From: CAWGJF01 sp963715745
GTDB taxonomy: Bacteria > Bacteroidota > Ignavibacteria > Ignavibacteriales > Ignavibacteriaceae
Direction of reading: 5' to 3'
DNA: 64,000 nucleotides
NCBI GenBank assembly: GCA_963715745.1
Contig: OY970271.1
Coordinates: 2,790,001 to 2,854,000 of the forward strand
Shown here: piece by piece, positions 1 to 8,299 of the stretch
Position numbering within the stretch: the stretch's first letter is position 1
Layout: every line of letters begins with the position of its first letter
Position numbers and translations under genes: made by a program
The notes under the pieces: generated by a model
The model's database searches: none
Seen by the model: only the letters and a program-made list of their open reading frames with translations
Told to the model about the DNA's origin: nothing

Positions 1-812
1 ATTTCCTGCTGTCCACCGACTCTTCTAATTTTTCGCTCTTCCAGCATTCGAAGCAATTTTACCTGCAGCGACAACGACATTTCCCCAATTTCATCAAGGA
101 AAAACGTTCCATGATTTGCAAATTCAAGAAGTCCGGGTTTTGTTCTGATTGCACCTGTGAACGCACCCTTTTCATGACCGAACAATTCACTTTCAAAAAG
201 ATTTTCCGGTAAAGCTCCACAATTAACAGGAACAAAAGGATCAGAACTGCTTTTACTTAACCTGTGAATTGCTCTTGCCAGAACTTCCTTTCCTGTTCCG
301 CTTTCTCCTGTAATTAAAACATTTATGTTGCTTGAAGCTATTTTTTCAATCATCTGCATAATGTTTTTCATTTTATCGCTTTTATAAATCAATCCTGTTA
401 AGCCTGTAATATTTTTTATTTCTGCAGATTGCTTTTCCGGTTTTCCTTTTGTACGCGAAAGCGCTTTATCAATACACTCAAATAATTTTTGTGATGTAAA
501 TGGTTTCTCAAGAAAATCAGAAGCTCCGTATTTCATAGCTTCAACACTGCTTTCAATTGTTCCGTAACCGGAAATCAAAATTACAGGATACTCAGGATGA
601 AGTTTTTTAGATAACTTCAACAAATCAATTCCGCTGAAGTTTTTCATTTTCAAATCTGTAATTAGTAAATCATATTTTTCCTGTTGTATCACTGTTTTTG
701 CATAAAGCGGTTCATTTATAACAGTAACTTTAAAATCTGGTTTGTGTGAAAAAAGTTTTTTAAGACTGTTAAGCATTTCTATTTCATCATCAACAACTAA
801 AATTTTTTTCAT
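1..812 (-). CDS. Sigma-54-dependent response regulator, NtrC family (3' part cut by window edge)
   Basis: The reverse strand from ATG at 812 encodes a receiver domain (MKKILVVDDE start, phospho-acceptor in LLITDLKM, lysine in FLEKPF) followed by an AAA+ sigma-54 interaction domain. The Walker A GESGTGKE and the GAFTGA loop that contacts sigma-54 are both visible, and the frame runs off the window inside the AAA+ domain (FLDEIGEMS is present). The C-terminal Fis-type DNA-binding domain is therefore not seen. Its ATG overlaps the stop of the upstream histidine kinase gene (ATGA), so the pair is one operon. The likely target is the divergent cytochrome operon, which has a sigma-54 promoter match. 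The family call is secure; the target is inferred. Confidence 0.95.
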   Translation of the reverse strand, partial: MKKILVVDDEIEMLNSLKKLFSHKPDFKVTVINEPLYAKTVIQQEKYDLLITDLKMKNFSGIDLLKLSKKLHPEYPVILISGYGTIESSVEAMKYGASDFLEKPFTSQKLFECIDKALSRTKGKPEKQSAEIKNITGLTGLIYKSDKMKNIMQMIEKIASSNINVLITGESGTGKEVLARAIHRLSKSSSDPFVPVNCGALPENLFESELFGHEKGAFTGAIRTKPGLLEFANHGTFFLDEIGEMSLSLQVKLLRMLEERKIRRVGGQQE

Positions 813-2287
813 TTAGCTTCCTCAAATTCATTAAATGTCAGGATAAAACTTGTGCCGCTGTTTTGTGTTGATTCAACTTTAATGTCTATTTTATGATTTT
901 TACAAATATTCTGAACGATGTATAAACCAAGTCCGGTTCCTTTATCCTGGGATTTGGAGGTATAGAAAGGGGAAAATATCTGGCTGAGTTTATCTTCTTC
1001 AATTCCGCAGCCGTTATCATTTATAATAAGATAGATTTTTTTATCATCACTTCTTTGCTTCAGTAAAATCTTAATCTCCCCATTATTTTCAATTGCATCT
1101 ATAGAATTTTTAACCAGGTTAATAAGAACCTGTTCAATTTCAAGCGAATCACCTTTAATGAAAGCGTTATTGATTTCAAGATTCAGCTTTAAATGAATAT
1201 TGTTCTTCTCCATTAAAGGTTGAACCAGCTGAAGAGTTTTGGTTATAGATTCAACAAGATTTAATCTTTCCCTTTTTTTACGTGACTTTTTACTGTGACG
1301 AAGAATATTATTTGTGATTGTAGAAATTTTATCTGTCTGGTCAAGTATAACTTTAAAGTCATCTTTATAATTATCTAACTCATTATTATTGCCTGATTCA
1401 AGACTAAGGTAATCAGCCCGCGACATAACAATTGCGGTATGATTATTAATTTCGTGGGCCATTTGTGAAGTTAGTTCACCCAGAATTTTTAATCTGTTTG
1501 CCCTTTGCAGCTGTTCAAAATGGAGTTCGGCATTTTCCTCAATTGAAGCTTTTAAATTTTGTGTCATTAAATTGAATCTTCTGAAAACACTCCCCATCTC
1601 ATCATCTTTATCAACAGGTAATTCAACTTCAAAAGATCCGGATTCAACTATTTTTAATGCTCTGATTAATCTGTTAAGCGGATTACTTATAAAATAACTG
1701 AAGATAAAAAAGAGACCCGTTAATAAAATTATAATAATAGCAACGCCCATAAATATCATATGTTTTGAGCCAGTATAAAAAACTGTTTCTGCAGTTGTTA
1801 ATTCTGTATCTACATCCAGATAATCGATTGCTCCGGGTTCTTTGTGACAACTTTGACATTCAGGTCCATTAAGAATTGGTTCTGTAATAGTATAAACACC
1901 TTCAGGTCTAATTAACCTAATTGATTTCTTATTCTTATCTTTTATAAAAATATGTTCCGGATCAATTTTAATTAAGTTTTTTCCTTTCTCGTTTGGTTCT
2001 GAAGAAAACCGGATATTTCCAACCTTATCAAAAATTCTTATATGTCTTACACCATTTGTTTCATCAATATTTTTTAATACCTGTTGAATATTCTTTTGAT
2101 CGCCCTGCATCATTGCAGTATGTAATCCATACCTAAGAATATCGACAGTTGATTCAAGCATCATAGTAGAACGCTGGTTAAAGTTTTCCTTAAATTGATT
2201 TAGAAGAATAAAGGTAGGAACCCCAACAGTAATTATTATGAAAAGAATTGCAGATAAAACAAATCTTGTCCTTATTTTTTTAAACAT
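809..2287 (-). CDS. Membrane sensor histidine kinase with periplasmic c-type haem motif
   Basis: A 492-aa sensor kinase. A transmembrane helix (about residues 10-29), a periplasmic domain (about 30-175) and a second helix (about 177-201) are followed by HAMP (about 200-255), a dimerisation/phospho-acceptor domain with H278 in QMAHEINNHT, and a HATPase domain with DNGCGIEED and GTGLGLYI. The periplasmic domain contains CQSCH (C144, C147, H148), a covalent haem c site, which suggests sensing of redox state, oxygen or nitric oxide. After the H-box histidine the usual HEIxNPL reads HEINNHT, a departure from most NtrB-like kinases. It is translationally coupled to the NtrC-type regulator downstream. 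Kinase identity is sure; the ligand is inferred. Confidence 0.93.
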   Translation of the reverse strand: MFKKIRTRFVLSAILFIIITVGVPTFILLNQFKENFNQRSTMMLESTVDILRYGLHTAMMQGDQKNIQQVLKNIDETNGVRHIRIFDKVGNIRFSSEPNEKGKNLIKIDPEHIFIKDKNKKSIRLIRPEGVYTITEPILNGPECQSCHKEPGAIDYLDVDTELTTAETVFYTGSKHMIFMGVAIIIILLTGLFFIFSYFISNPLNRLIRALKIVESGSFEVELPVDKDDEMGSVFRRFNLMTQNLKASIEENAELHFEQLQRANRLKILGELTSQMAHEINNHTAIVMSRADYLSLESGNNNELDNYKDDFKVILDQTDKISTITNNILRHSKKSRKKRERLNLVESITKTLQLVQPLMEKNNIHLKLNLEINNAFIKGDSLEIEQVLINLVKNSIDAIENNGEIKILLKQRSDDKKIYLIINDNGCGIEEDKLSQIFSPFYTSKSQDKGTGLGLYIVQNICKNHKIDIKVESTQNSGTSFILTFNEFEEAK

Positions 2288-2364
2288 ATTAAAACTATTC
2301 TAAATAATTGGCTGAAGAACAATTCTTCTTAATCAAGAATAAGCTAAATTCAGACCGAAAGGAA

Positions 2365-2391
2365 TTGTGACATGAATGCCCCAGTGTGACA
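2365..2391. promoter_or_regulatory. Direct repeat TGTGACA x2, candidate activator site
   Basis: TGTGACA occurs at 2366-2372 and again at 2385-2391, 19 bp apart, between the two-component operon and the cytochrome operon. It lies about 150-190 bp upstream of the sigma-54 promoter match, the usual distance for an enhancer bound by an NtrC-type protein. There is no experimental support; the role is inferred from position. Confidence 0.35.
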
Positions 2392-2538
2392 AAAAATCCT
2401 CACTTTTGGGCAAAATTATTATCATTTCTAAGAAAAATTTTTTATACTTCTCACTTTAGAAAAGCAAAAAACAACATAAAATAAAGATTTCATTTTGAAT
2501 ATTATTGCTATTGGTAAATTTTTCAATTCAAGAGGATA

Positions 2539-2554
2539 TGGCATTGCAGTTGCG
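2539..2554 (+). promoter_or_regulatory. Sigma-54 (-24/-12) promoter
   Basis: The sequence TGGCATTGCAGTTGCG matches the sigma-54 consensus TGGCAC-N5-TTGC. The GG (2540-2541) and GC (2552-2553) are separated by exactly 10 bp, as required. It lies directly upstream of the receiver-protein and cytochrome genes and opposite a gene for a sigma-54 activator. The predicted start of transcription (about 2565) falls next to the GTG at 2566, which would make the first message nearly leaderless. Confidence 0.72.
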
Positions 2555-2565
2555 TTAATTAAGGA

Positions 2566-2949
2566 GTGAAAGTCGTTATAATTACAAATGATGAAGAGCT
2601 AAAAAGGATAATCCAGGAGCTAAATCCAGATGGAAATGAAAGTTTATTAATTTATGACAGAATTTCTCAACCACTGGATATTGTCGGTTATGTGTTCGAG
2701 AAAAACCCTTCACTTCTTATTTTAGATGACGATATGCTTAGCCCTGATACAGTCAATGTAATTTCAAATATCAAAAAAATGAAAAAAGATTTAAAGATTG
2801 TTTTTGTTACCTCAAACTCTAGTATCGAACTTGGAAAAGAAATCAGCCCGCTTGGTATTTCATATTATGCAATCAAACCAATTGATCAAAAAGATTTTAC
2901 TGAATTAATTAACTCTTTAACAAAGAACAAACAAAACATTAATTACTAA
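2566..2949 (+). CDS. Stand-alone receiver (CheY-like) domain protein
   Basis: A 127-aa receiver fold. It opens with VVIITNDEE (acidic pair after strand 1), has the phospho-acceptor region SLLILDDDM, a Thr/Ser switch in FVTSNS and the conserved lysine in AIKPID. No output domain follows, so it probably acts by protein contact or as a phosphate sink. The only possible start is GTG at 2566 because an in-frame TAA sits at 2560; the AAGGAG just before it overlaps the start and cannot serve as a normal ribosome site. It is 20 nt upstream of the cytochrome gene, so the two are probably co-transcribed from the sigma-54 promoter. Confidence 0.8.
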   Translation: MKVVIITNDEELKRIIQELNPDGNESLLIYDRISQPLDIVGYVFEKNPSLLILDDDMLSPDTVNVISNIKKMKKDLKIVFVTSNSSIELGKEISPLGISYYAIKPIDQKDFTELINSLTKNKQNINY

Positions 2950-2969
2950 ATAAAATGGACGGAGTAAAA

Positions 2970-5075
2970 ATGAGAAAACTATTACTTGCTTCATTAATTT
3001 TTATGCTCTTTGGAACATCATTAACCATCGGGCAAGAAGTTAGTTTGAAGACATTTGGTGTCTCTCCACGTGATGTAGAACGGGATTCAATTGATATGTA
3101 CTTTGACCGTGCATACAATGGGTTAATGAACGTGGGGAAAGAAACAAAAGTTTACTTGATTGGCAAAAGTGATATGGCACTAAATAATCCAACCTGGAAT
3201 TTTATATTTAAACCAGGGGGCTCCAGTGCAACTTTTGGTACAACTAAAGATTTAGATTCTTCAAATCAAGTTATCACTTTCATCCCTGATGTTGTTGGTA
3301 CATATAAAATCCAATTCATGGACGGGTCTGCTGGAGATACTATAATAATTAATTCTGCATTATATCTTGGAGTTGAAGGTGGTGCAGTAAGCTGTATAGG
3401 TTGTCATAATACTTCGGCTTTTGATTACAAATATGATAAATGGTTACAGACAGGCCACGCAATGATCTTTGAAGAAGGATTAAATGGAACTTTAAGTAAT
3501 CACTATGGAGCTAGCTGTATTTCATGCCACACTACTGGATATGATCCTGACGCAGATAATGACGGTTTTGATGATTTCGGTTTTGTATTTCCGGATTCAC
3601 TATATCCCGGTGTTTACGATCAAATGGTAGCTCAATATCCTGATGCAATGATGAGAGCAAATATACAATGTGAAAGTTGTCATGGACCGGGTAGTGCTCA
3701 CCTTGGTATAACAAACGATTCGAAAATGGTTAAACAATTGGATACTGATAATTGTGCCTGGTGCCATGATGATGGAACACATCATGCATTCCCGGAACAG
3801 TGGGATCATTCAGGTGATGATGCAACAGAATTTGATGGGCGTGGATTTGAGGGTGGTCATGCAAAAGGATCTTACGTTATATCAGCTGGTACAAGAAGCG
3901 GATGTTCACCTTGTCACAGTGGAGCTGGATATGTTCAATGGGTACACGAAGGTAGACCTGTAGATTCAAACGGATTACCGGCAGCAACTAATGTGCTTCC
4001 GGAAGCAACTAACATTTCTTGTGCTGTTTGTCACGATCCTCATGATGCTTCTAATATTCATCAATTAAGAACTTTGGTAACACAGCTTGGTGATGGTACA
4101 CCTGTTACTTCAGAACTTTATGGTACAGGTGCTCAGTGTATGGATTGTCATAGAAGTCGTCGTTATGCAGCAACTTATGCCAATGACGTAAGCAATCAGA
4201 GTTCACATTACGGTGCACACCATGGACCACAGGGTGATTTAATGTTAGGTAAAAATGCACCGGATTATGGCATTGAGTTTCCATCTTCACCTCACGCTGT
4301 AGCAGGAGGAAACTCATGTAATGATTGTCATATGGCAGGTGATCTTGCAAATTCAAATGGCGAAATTAATCTAGTTGGCGGTCACTCCTGGAACATGAAT
4401 GATGCAGAAGGAAATGATTTTGTTGAATCCTGTTCATCTGGTTCCGCATGCCATGGAGATATTGGTAGCTCATTCAAAGATAAAAAATACTATGTAAATG
4501 GTAATGCTGATCTTGATGGTAACGGAGTTGCTGAAGGGCTTCAAATAGAAGTTGAAGGTCTAATGGAAGAACTTTCAGCATTTTTGCCTCATGATGCAAA
4601 TGGAAACGTACTCATTGCAGATAACAATGTAGAAGGAATAACTTTAACTCCGGCAATTATGCGAGCTGGTTATGTTTACATCTGGATTGAAGAAGACAGA
4701 AGTTTTGGTATTCATAATCCAGCCTTCACTTTCAGCTTGTTAAAGGCAGCTATAGAAGAAATGGGAGGAGTAGTATCAGTAGATTATCCTAAAGATGATA
4801 CCGGAACTCCACAGAACTATCAATTGGCACAGAACTATCCTAATCCATTCAATCCATCAACTACAATTAAATATACGGTTCCTGAACAGTCAAATGTTCG
4901 AATTGTAATATATGATGCAATTGGTAATCAGGTTGAAGTATTGTATGATGGTTTTAGTGCTGCAGGAAATTATTCTTTAGAATGGAATGCAAAAACTTAT
5001 GCTTCCGGAGTTTACTTCTACAGAATGCAAGCTGGAAACTTTATGCAAGTTAAAAAGATGCTTCTAATGAAGTAA
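2970..5075 (+). CDS. Secreted multihaem c-type cytochrome with T9SS C-terminal sorting domain
   Basis: About 701 aa from ATG 2970, chosen over the ATG at 2955 because GGAG at 2961-2964 is well spaced and a clean signal peptide begins there (MRKLLLASLIF). Eight CxxCH haem sites are visible (CIGCH, CISCH, CESCH, CAWCH, CSPCH, CAVCH, CMDCH, CNDCH) between about residues 141 and 450. A ninth, irregular CSSGSACH (CX5CH) follows near 487. The last 80 residues form a type IX sorting domain (NYPNPFNPSTTIKY, ending KKMLLMK). The protein should be exported, loaded with haem in the periplasm, then moved to the cell surface. Extracellular electron transfer or an oxidoreductase role is plausible, but the exact family is not recognised. 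Confidence 0.9.
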   Translation: MRKLLLASLIFMLFGTSLTIGQEVSLKTFGVSPRDVERDSIDMYFDRAYNGLMNVGKETKVYLIGKSDMALNNPTWNFIFKPGGSSATFGTTKDLDSSNQVITFIPDVVGTYKIQFMDGSAGDTIIINSALYLGVEGGAVSCIGCHNTSAFDYKYDKWLQTGHAMIFEEGLNGTLSNHYGASCISCHTTGYDPDADNDGFDDFGFVFPDSLYPGVYDQMVAQYPDAMMRANIQCESCHGPGSAHLGITNDSKMVKQLDTDNCAWCHDDGTHHAFPEQWDHSGDDATEFDGRGFEGGHAKGSYVISAGTRSGCSPCHSGAGYVQWVHEGRPVDSNGLPAATNVLPEATNISCAVCHDPHDASNIHQLRTLVTQLGDGTPVTSELYGTGAQCMDCHRSRRYAATYANDVSNQSSHYGAHHGPQGDLMLGKNAPDYGIEFPSSPHAVAGGNSCNDCHMAGDLANSNGEINLVGGHSWNMNDAEGNDFVESCSSGSACHGDIGSSFKDKKYYVNGNADLDGNGVAEGLQIEVEGLMEELSAFLPHDANGNVLIADNNVEGITLTPAIMRAGYVYIWIEEDRSFGIHNPAFTFSLLKAAIEEMGGVVSVDYPKDDTGTPQNYQLAQNYPNPFNPSTTIKYTVPEQSNVRIVIYDAIGNQVEVLYDGFSAAGNYSLEWNAKTYASGVYFYRMQAGNFMQVKKMLLMK

Positions 5076-5118
5076 AAGATCAAATTTAAATTAACCTGGA
5101 TGTTTTGTTCAGGGGAGA

Positions 5119-5147
5119 GGCTGCCAGAAATGGCAGCCCTTTTTTTG
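5119..5147 (+). terminator. Rho-independent terminator after the cytochrome gene
   Basis: A perfect 8-bp stem GGCTGCCA / TGGCAGCC with a GAAA tetraloop is followed by a run of T residues. It lies about 45 nt past the cytochrome stop codon. Confidence 0.9.
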
Positions 5148-5196
5148 TTTAAACATTTAATAAAAAATAATTTCATTAATTATTATCTTTAAAAAT

Positions 5197-5225
5197 AAAA
5201 ACCCGGTATAAAATAACCGGGTTTT
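5197..5225 (-). terminator. Rho-independent terminator for the small secreted protein gene
   Basis: AAAACCCGG pairs with CCGGGTTTT around an AT-rich loop. On the minus strand the stem is followed by T-rich sequence just beyond the stop of the gene at 5249. It may also work on the plus strand as a backup. Confidence 0.75.
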
Positions 5226-5248
5226 CTAAAACAAATTTGTTATAGATT

Positions 5249-5641
5249 TTAATCTTTTTCTTCTGAAAATACACTCCCCCACCAGCTATCTTTAATTATA
5301 TCAAACTTCATTTTCTGTTTTTCGTCAAGTAGTGAAACTAACTTACTGTTAAAGCTTTCAACCAATTGTTGCTTAGATGAAAATTCTGATGTTGAATTGC
5401 TGGATTCAAACTTTGCTAATTCGGCAGCATAATTAATCAGAATATTTTCTACTGATTTAGTCTGCGATTCACTTAACAAAACTTTCTTCTCTAATTTTGA
5501 TGCAAGGCTTTTTATCTTCGATTCATCAAGTTTATTACTTTGATTTGTCTGTGAATATAAATTTCCTGCTGAAAAAAGTAATATGATAACTATATTTGTA
5601 GTCAAAAAGTTTATAAAGTTATATGAATTATATGATTTCAT
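5249..5641 (-). CDS. Small exported helical protein, Spy/CpxP-like pattern
   Basis: 130 aa with an N-terminal hydrophobic segment (about residues 14-29, ending in LYSQ) consistent with a signal peptide. The mature part is predicted helical and charged, and it carries two spaced motifs, LSESQTKSV and LLDEKQKMKF. These resemble the LTxxQ repeats of Spy/CpxP-type periplasmic chaperones and many small Bacteroidota proteins. It is a single-gene unit with its own terminator. The function is not established; the similarity is at pattern level only. Confidence 0.6.
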   Translation of the reverse strand: MKSYNSYNFINFLTTNIVIILLFSAGNLYSQTNQSNKLDESKIKSLASKLEKKVLLSESQTKSVENILINYAAELAKFESSNSTSEFSSKQQLVESFNSKLVSLLDEKQKMKFDIIKDSWWGSVFSEEKD

Positions 5642-5738
5642 TGTTTTTCCTTAATAATAATTCTGTGTTAAACTAAAATTTACTCCAGTCAAATTCAATG
5701 ATTTTTTTATTATTTCTTATGTATGTTCTTTTAATTAA

Positions 5739-6650
5739 ATGAATGAAATTGAAAAATCAGCTTTTAGAAATATAAATGAATTAGTTCAAAAGCTGAGCCA
5801 GAATAATTATAAAACAACAGAACCTAAAAAAGAGGGATTTGCTTTCTCTATTGAGGTTTTAAAGCATTCTGAAAACGTTAAAATTCTAGTATATTTTGGA
5901 AAGAAAGGCATAAAAACAGTCATTCAGGGCAATTCTGAACAAGAAATTTATAATAATGTCAAAGAACTAATATTTGGTAAAGAATTGTTCGATAATATAG
6001 ACACGAGTGTAGAAGAACCAAATCAATACATAGGAATTGATGAATCTGGAAAAGGTGATTATTTTGGGCCTCTTATTGTTGCCGGGGTATTTGTCAATGA
6101 AAGGACAAAAAAATTATTGAAAGATCTGGATGTTCGGGACAGTAAAGAATTAAATGATAAATTAATAAAAGTTATTTCGAAAAAGATTAAAATTGCCTTA
6201 GGTGAATCATTTGATGTTGTTTCTATCTTTCCTGAAAAATACAATTTACTATATGATAAATTTGGAAACTTAAACAGACTACTTGCCTGGGCACATTCAA
6301 GAGTGCTTGAGAATTTGATTTTAAAAACAGATGCCAAAGAAGCAATAAGCGATAAATTTGGAAATGAAAAGCTTATTCAAAATTCTTTGATGGAAAAAGG
6401 AAGACAGGTAATCTTACATCAATATCATAAAGCTGAACGATATACAGCTGTCGCTGCTGCTTCAATTCTTGCCAGAGAAAAGGTCATAGATTGGTTTCAT
6501 CAAAAAAATAAAGAATTTGGTTTTCCATTGCCGAAAGGTGCGAGTACTAATGTTAATGAAACTGCTAGTGTTTTAAAGCATAAATTAACGAAAGAAGAAT
6601 TTAATAAATTAGTTAAGTTGCATTTTAAAAATTCAAAACTTATCGCATAA
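5739..6650 (+). CDS. rnhC: Ribonuclease HIII
   Basis: 303 aa. Residues 1-90 look like the TBP-like substrate-binding domain specific to RNase HIII. The catalytic domain starts at YIGIDESGKGDYFGPL, giving the first acidic residues (D and E of DESGKGD). Further acidic positions lie in DVRDSKEL and in the C-terminal part, and AAASILARE is typical of type 2 RNases H. The enzyme cuts the RNA strand of RNA-DNA hybrids during replication and repair. Length fits the family (about 300 aa). It is 23 nt upstream of pfkA and probably co-transcribed. Confidence 0.92.
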   Translation: MNEIEKSAFRNINELVQKLSQNNYKTTEPKKEGFAFSIEVLKHSENVKILVYFGKKGIKTVIQGNSEQEIYNNVKELIFGKELFDNIDTSVEEPNQYIGIDESGKGDYFGPLIVAGVFVNERTKKLLKDLDVRDSKELNDKLIKVISKKIKIALGESFDVVSIFPEKYNLLYDKFGNLNRLLAWAHSRVLENLILKTDAKEAISDKFGNEKLIQNSLMEKGRQVILHQYHKAERYTAVAAASILAREKVIDWFHQKNKEFGFPLPKGASTNVNETASVLKHKLTKEEFNKLVKLHFKNSKLIA

Positions 6651-6673
6651 AGATGTTTTTTCAGGAGAAATAA

Positions 6674-7780
6674 ATGACTAATAAAATCAGGAGAATTGGA
6701 GTATTAACAGGAGGAGGAGATTGTCCTGGTCTTAATGCTGTAATTCGTGGAGTAACAAAACCTGCACAGGATTATGGAATGACGGTTTATGGAATTCTGG
6801 ATGGTTTTGAAGGTTTTGTTGAAGGCAAAGCTAAAGAACTAAGAGATGAGGATGTATCAGGAATTCTCAGTCGCGGAGGAACGATATTAGGTTCTTCCAA
6901 TAAAGGTGATCCATTCCATTGGCCTGTTATAAAAGATAACAAAATTGAAATTGTTGATCGATCCGAATATGTACTTCGTAATTATAAAGCGTGGGGCCTG
7001 GATGCAATCATTGCAATAGGTGGTGATGGAACAATGCATATATGTAATAAGCTGTCTGAAATGGGTATTAATATTATTGGAGTACCAAAAACAATCGACA
7101 ACGATCTTGAAGCAACTGATCAAACTTTCGGACATGATTCCGCTGTGTATGTTGTTTCACAAGCACTGGATAGATTGCATACAACTGCATCTTCTCATCA
7201 CAGGGTTATTGTAATAGAGGTTATGGGTAGATATGCCGGCTGGATTGCTTTAAATGGAGGATTGTCTGGCGGGGCTGATATCATTCTCATTCCCGAAATT
7301 CCATTTTCATATGAAGCTGTTTATGCCAAAATTCATAAACGTGAACTGAATGGTAAAAAATTTAGTTTGGTTTGTGTTGCTGAAGGCGCACGACCCGAAG
7401 GTGGAGAAATAGTCAAAAAAGCAATGGATATAAAAAGAACAGATCCCATACAACTAGGCGGAATTGGAAAAGTAGTGGCAGATAATATTGAAAGAAATAC
7501 TGGTCGTGAATCAAGAGTGACAGTGCTTGGACATGTTCAAAGAGGTGGAAGCCCGACACCTTTTGACAGAATTCTTTCAACAAAATTCGGATGTTTTGCA
7601 ATACAGTTAGCAGCAGAAAGAAAATTTAAAAGAATGGTCGCACTTAAAGGAACTGAAATCAAAAACGTAAAAATTGAAGATGCAATAGCTAGACAAAAGC
7701 TTGTAAGTCCGGAACACCAATCAGTTTTTGCTGCAAAATCGGTTGGAATTTCATTTGGTGAAAAAGAAGAAAATAGTTAG
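6674..7780 (+). CDS. pfkA: 6-phosphofructokinase
   Basis: 368 aa, longer than the roughly 320 aa of E. coli PfkA. GGGDCPGLNAVIRG binds the phosphoryl donor, GGDGTM gives a glycine at the position that separates ATP from PPi users, PKTIDNDL holds the catalytic TIDND, and GHVQRGGSP is the fructose-6-phosphate region. It makes fructose 1,6-bisphosphate in glycolysis. Glycine in GGDGT with lysine in PKTIDND is the mixed pattern of a clade otherwise close to PPi enzymes. ATP use is more likely than PPi use but is not certain from sequence. RBS AGGAGA lies just before the ATG. Confidence 0.92.
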   Translation: MTNKIRRIGVLTGGGDCPGLNAVIRGVTKPAQDYGMTVYGILDGFEGFVEGKAKELRDEDVSGILSRGGTILGSSNKGDPFHWPVIKDNKIEIVDRSEYVLRNYKAWGLDAIIAIGGDGTMHICNKLSEMGINIIGVPKTIDNDLEATDQTFGHDSAVYVVSQALDRLHTTASSHHRVIVIEVMGRYAGWIALNGGLSGGADIILIPEIPFSYEAVYAKIHKRELNGKKFSLVCVAEGARPEGGEIVKKAMDIKRTDPIQLGGIGKVVADNIERNTGRESRVTVLGHVQRGGSPTPFDRILSTKFGCFAIQLAAERKFKRMVALKGTEIKNVKIEDAIARQKLVSPEHQSVFAAKSVGISFGEKEENS

Positions 7781-7839
7781 AAATGTTATTGATTTTAGCA
7801 ATTTGAGCGCATATATTTGGATTCGTTTTTAAAAATAAT

Positions 7840-7914
7840 GGGGTCGTAGTTCAGCTTGGTTAGAACGCCTGCCTGTCACGCAGGAGGTCGCGAGTTCGAG
7901 TCTCGTCGGCCCCG
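7840..7914 (+). tRNA. tRNA-Asp (GTC)
   Basis: A full cloverleaf: acceptor stem GGGGTCG with CGGCCCC, anticodon stem CCTGC with GCAGG, anticodon GTC at 7875-7877, T-loop GTTCGAGTC and discriminator G at 7914. Its 3' half is the integration site of the element that begins here, and the gene is kept whole by identical sequence at the junction. Confidence 0.97.
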
Positions 7915-7915
7915 C
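7873..7915 (+). repeat. attL: left 43-bp attachment repeat
   Basis: It runs from the tRNA-Asp anticodon loop (CTGTCAC) to the base after the discriminator. All 43 bases are identical to 42918-42960, and the identity breaks sharply on both sides. Confidence 0.95.
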
Positions 7916-7920
7916 ACTTA

Positions 7921-7955
7921 AAAGCCATAATACAGTTTGTATTAGGGCTTTTTTC
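7921..7955 (+). terminator. Terminator after tRNA-Asp, supplied by the element
   Basis: AAAGCCATAATAC pairs with GTATTAGGGCTTT, followed by T residues. Because it lies outside the att core on the element side, it replaces the terminator now stranded beyond attR (42965-42992). Confidence 0.85.
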
Positions 7956-7988
7956 ATTTTTAAACCTTCCAATAATCCCGCTTACTTC

Positions 7989-8027
7989 GGTATGGAGTGG
8001 TATGGAGTTGGTATGGAGTAACTCCAT
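7989..8027 (+). repeat. Left-end integrase arm-site candidates (three GGTATGGAGT plus an inverted copy)
   Basis: GGTATGGAGT occurs at 7989-7998, 7999-8008 and 8010-8019, a period of 10-11 bp or one per helical turn. An inverted ACTCCAT follows at 8021-8027. The same motif occurs twice inside the right end (42851-42871). The position 74-104 bp from the att core fits arm-type sites of a tyrosine integrase. Confidence 0.7.
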
Positions 8028-8101
8028 GCTGAGAATTGAATTATAGAATGAGTGATTTAGTTGGTTAGAAAACATTGTAAACAAAGATAACTTAATTAAA
8101 A

Positions 8102-8299
8102 TTATTTATCCAATCCCTTTGGATTATATTCTTCAAAAATCTTTGAACAGATTTTGCATCTGAAATAACGACTAATAACTACGTCACGACCATTGACATA
8201 CGAAAAAGTTTCTTCAGTAACTCGTAAATTCTCTTTACAGTTGTGTTTAGGGAACAATTCAGTTTTTATAATTACACCTGGTATATTTACTTCCATCAT
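8102..8299 (-). CDS. Small hypothetical protein with paired cysteines
   Basis: 65 aa and the first gene inside the left end. It has CKIC near the C-terminus (CKICSKIFEEYNP) and an earlier HNC, which together could bind a metal ion. A purine-rich AAAGG lies 8-9 nt upstream of the start. No family is recognised. Gene reality is plausible but not certain because of the short length. Confidence 0.45.
   Translation of the reverse strand: MMEVNIPGVIIKTELFPKHNCKENLRVTEETFSYVNGRDVVISRYFRCKICSKIFEEYNPKGLDK

Noticed and set aside
3532..4356. ORFs of 60-83 aa on the minus strand within the cytochrome gene
   Set aside because: Shadow frames of the multihaem gene; the repeated CxxCH codons give His/Tyr-rich nonsense.
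7860..8084. Minus-strand ORF ending ADETRTRDLLRDRQAF
   Set aside because: It is the antisense translation of the tRNA-Asp 3' half, a well-known false protein in databases.
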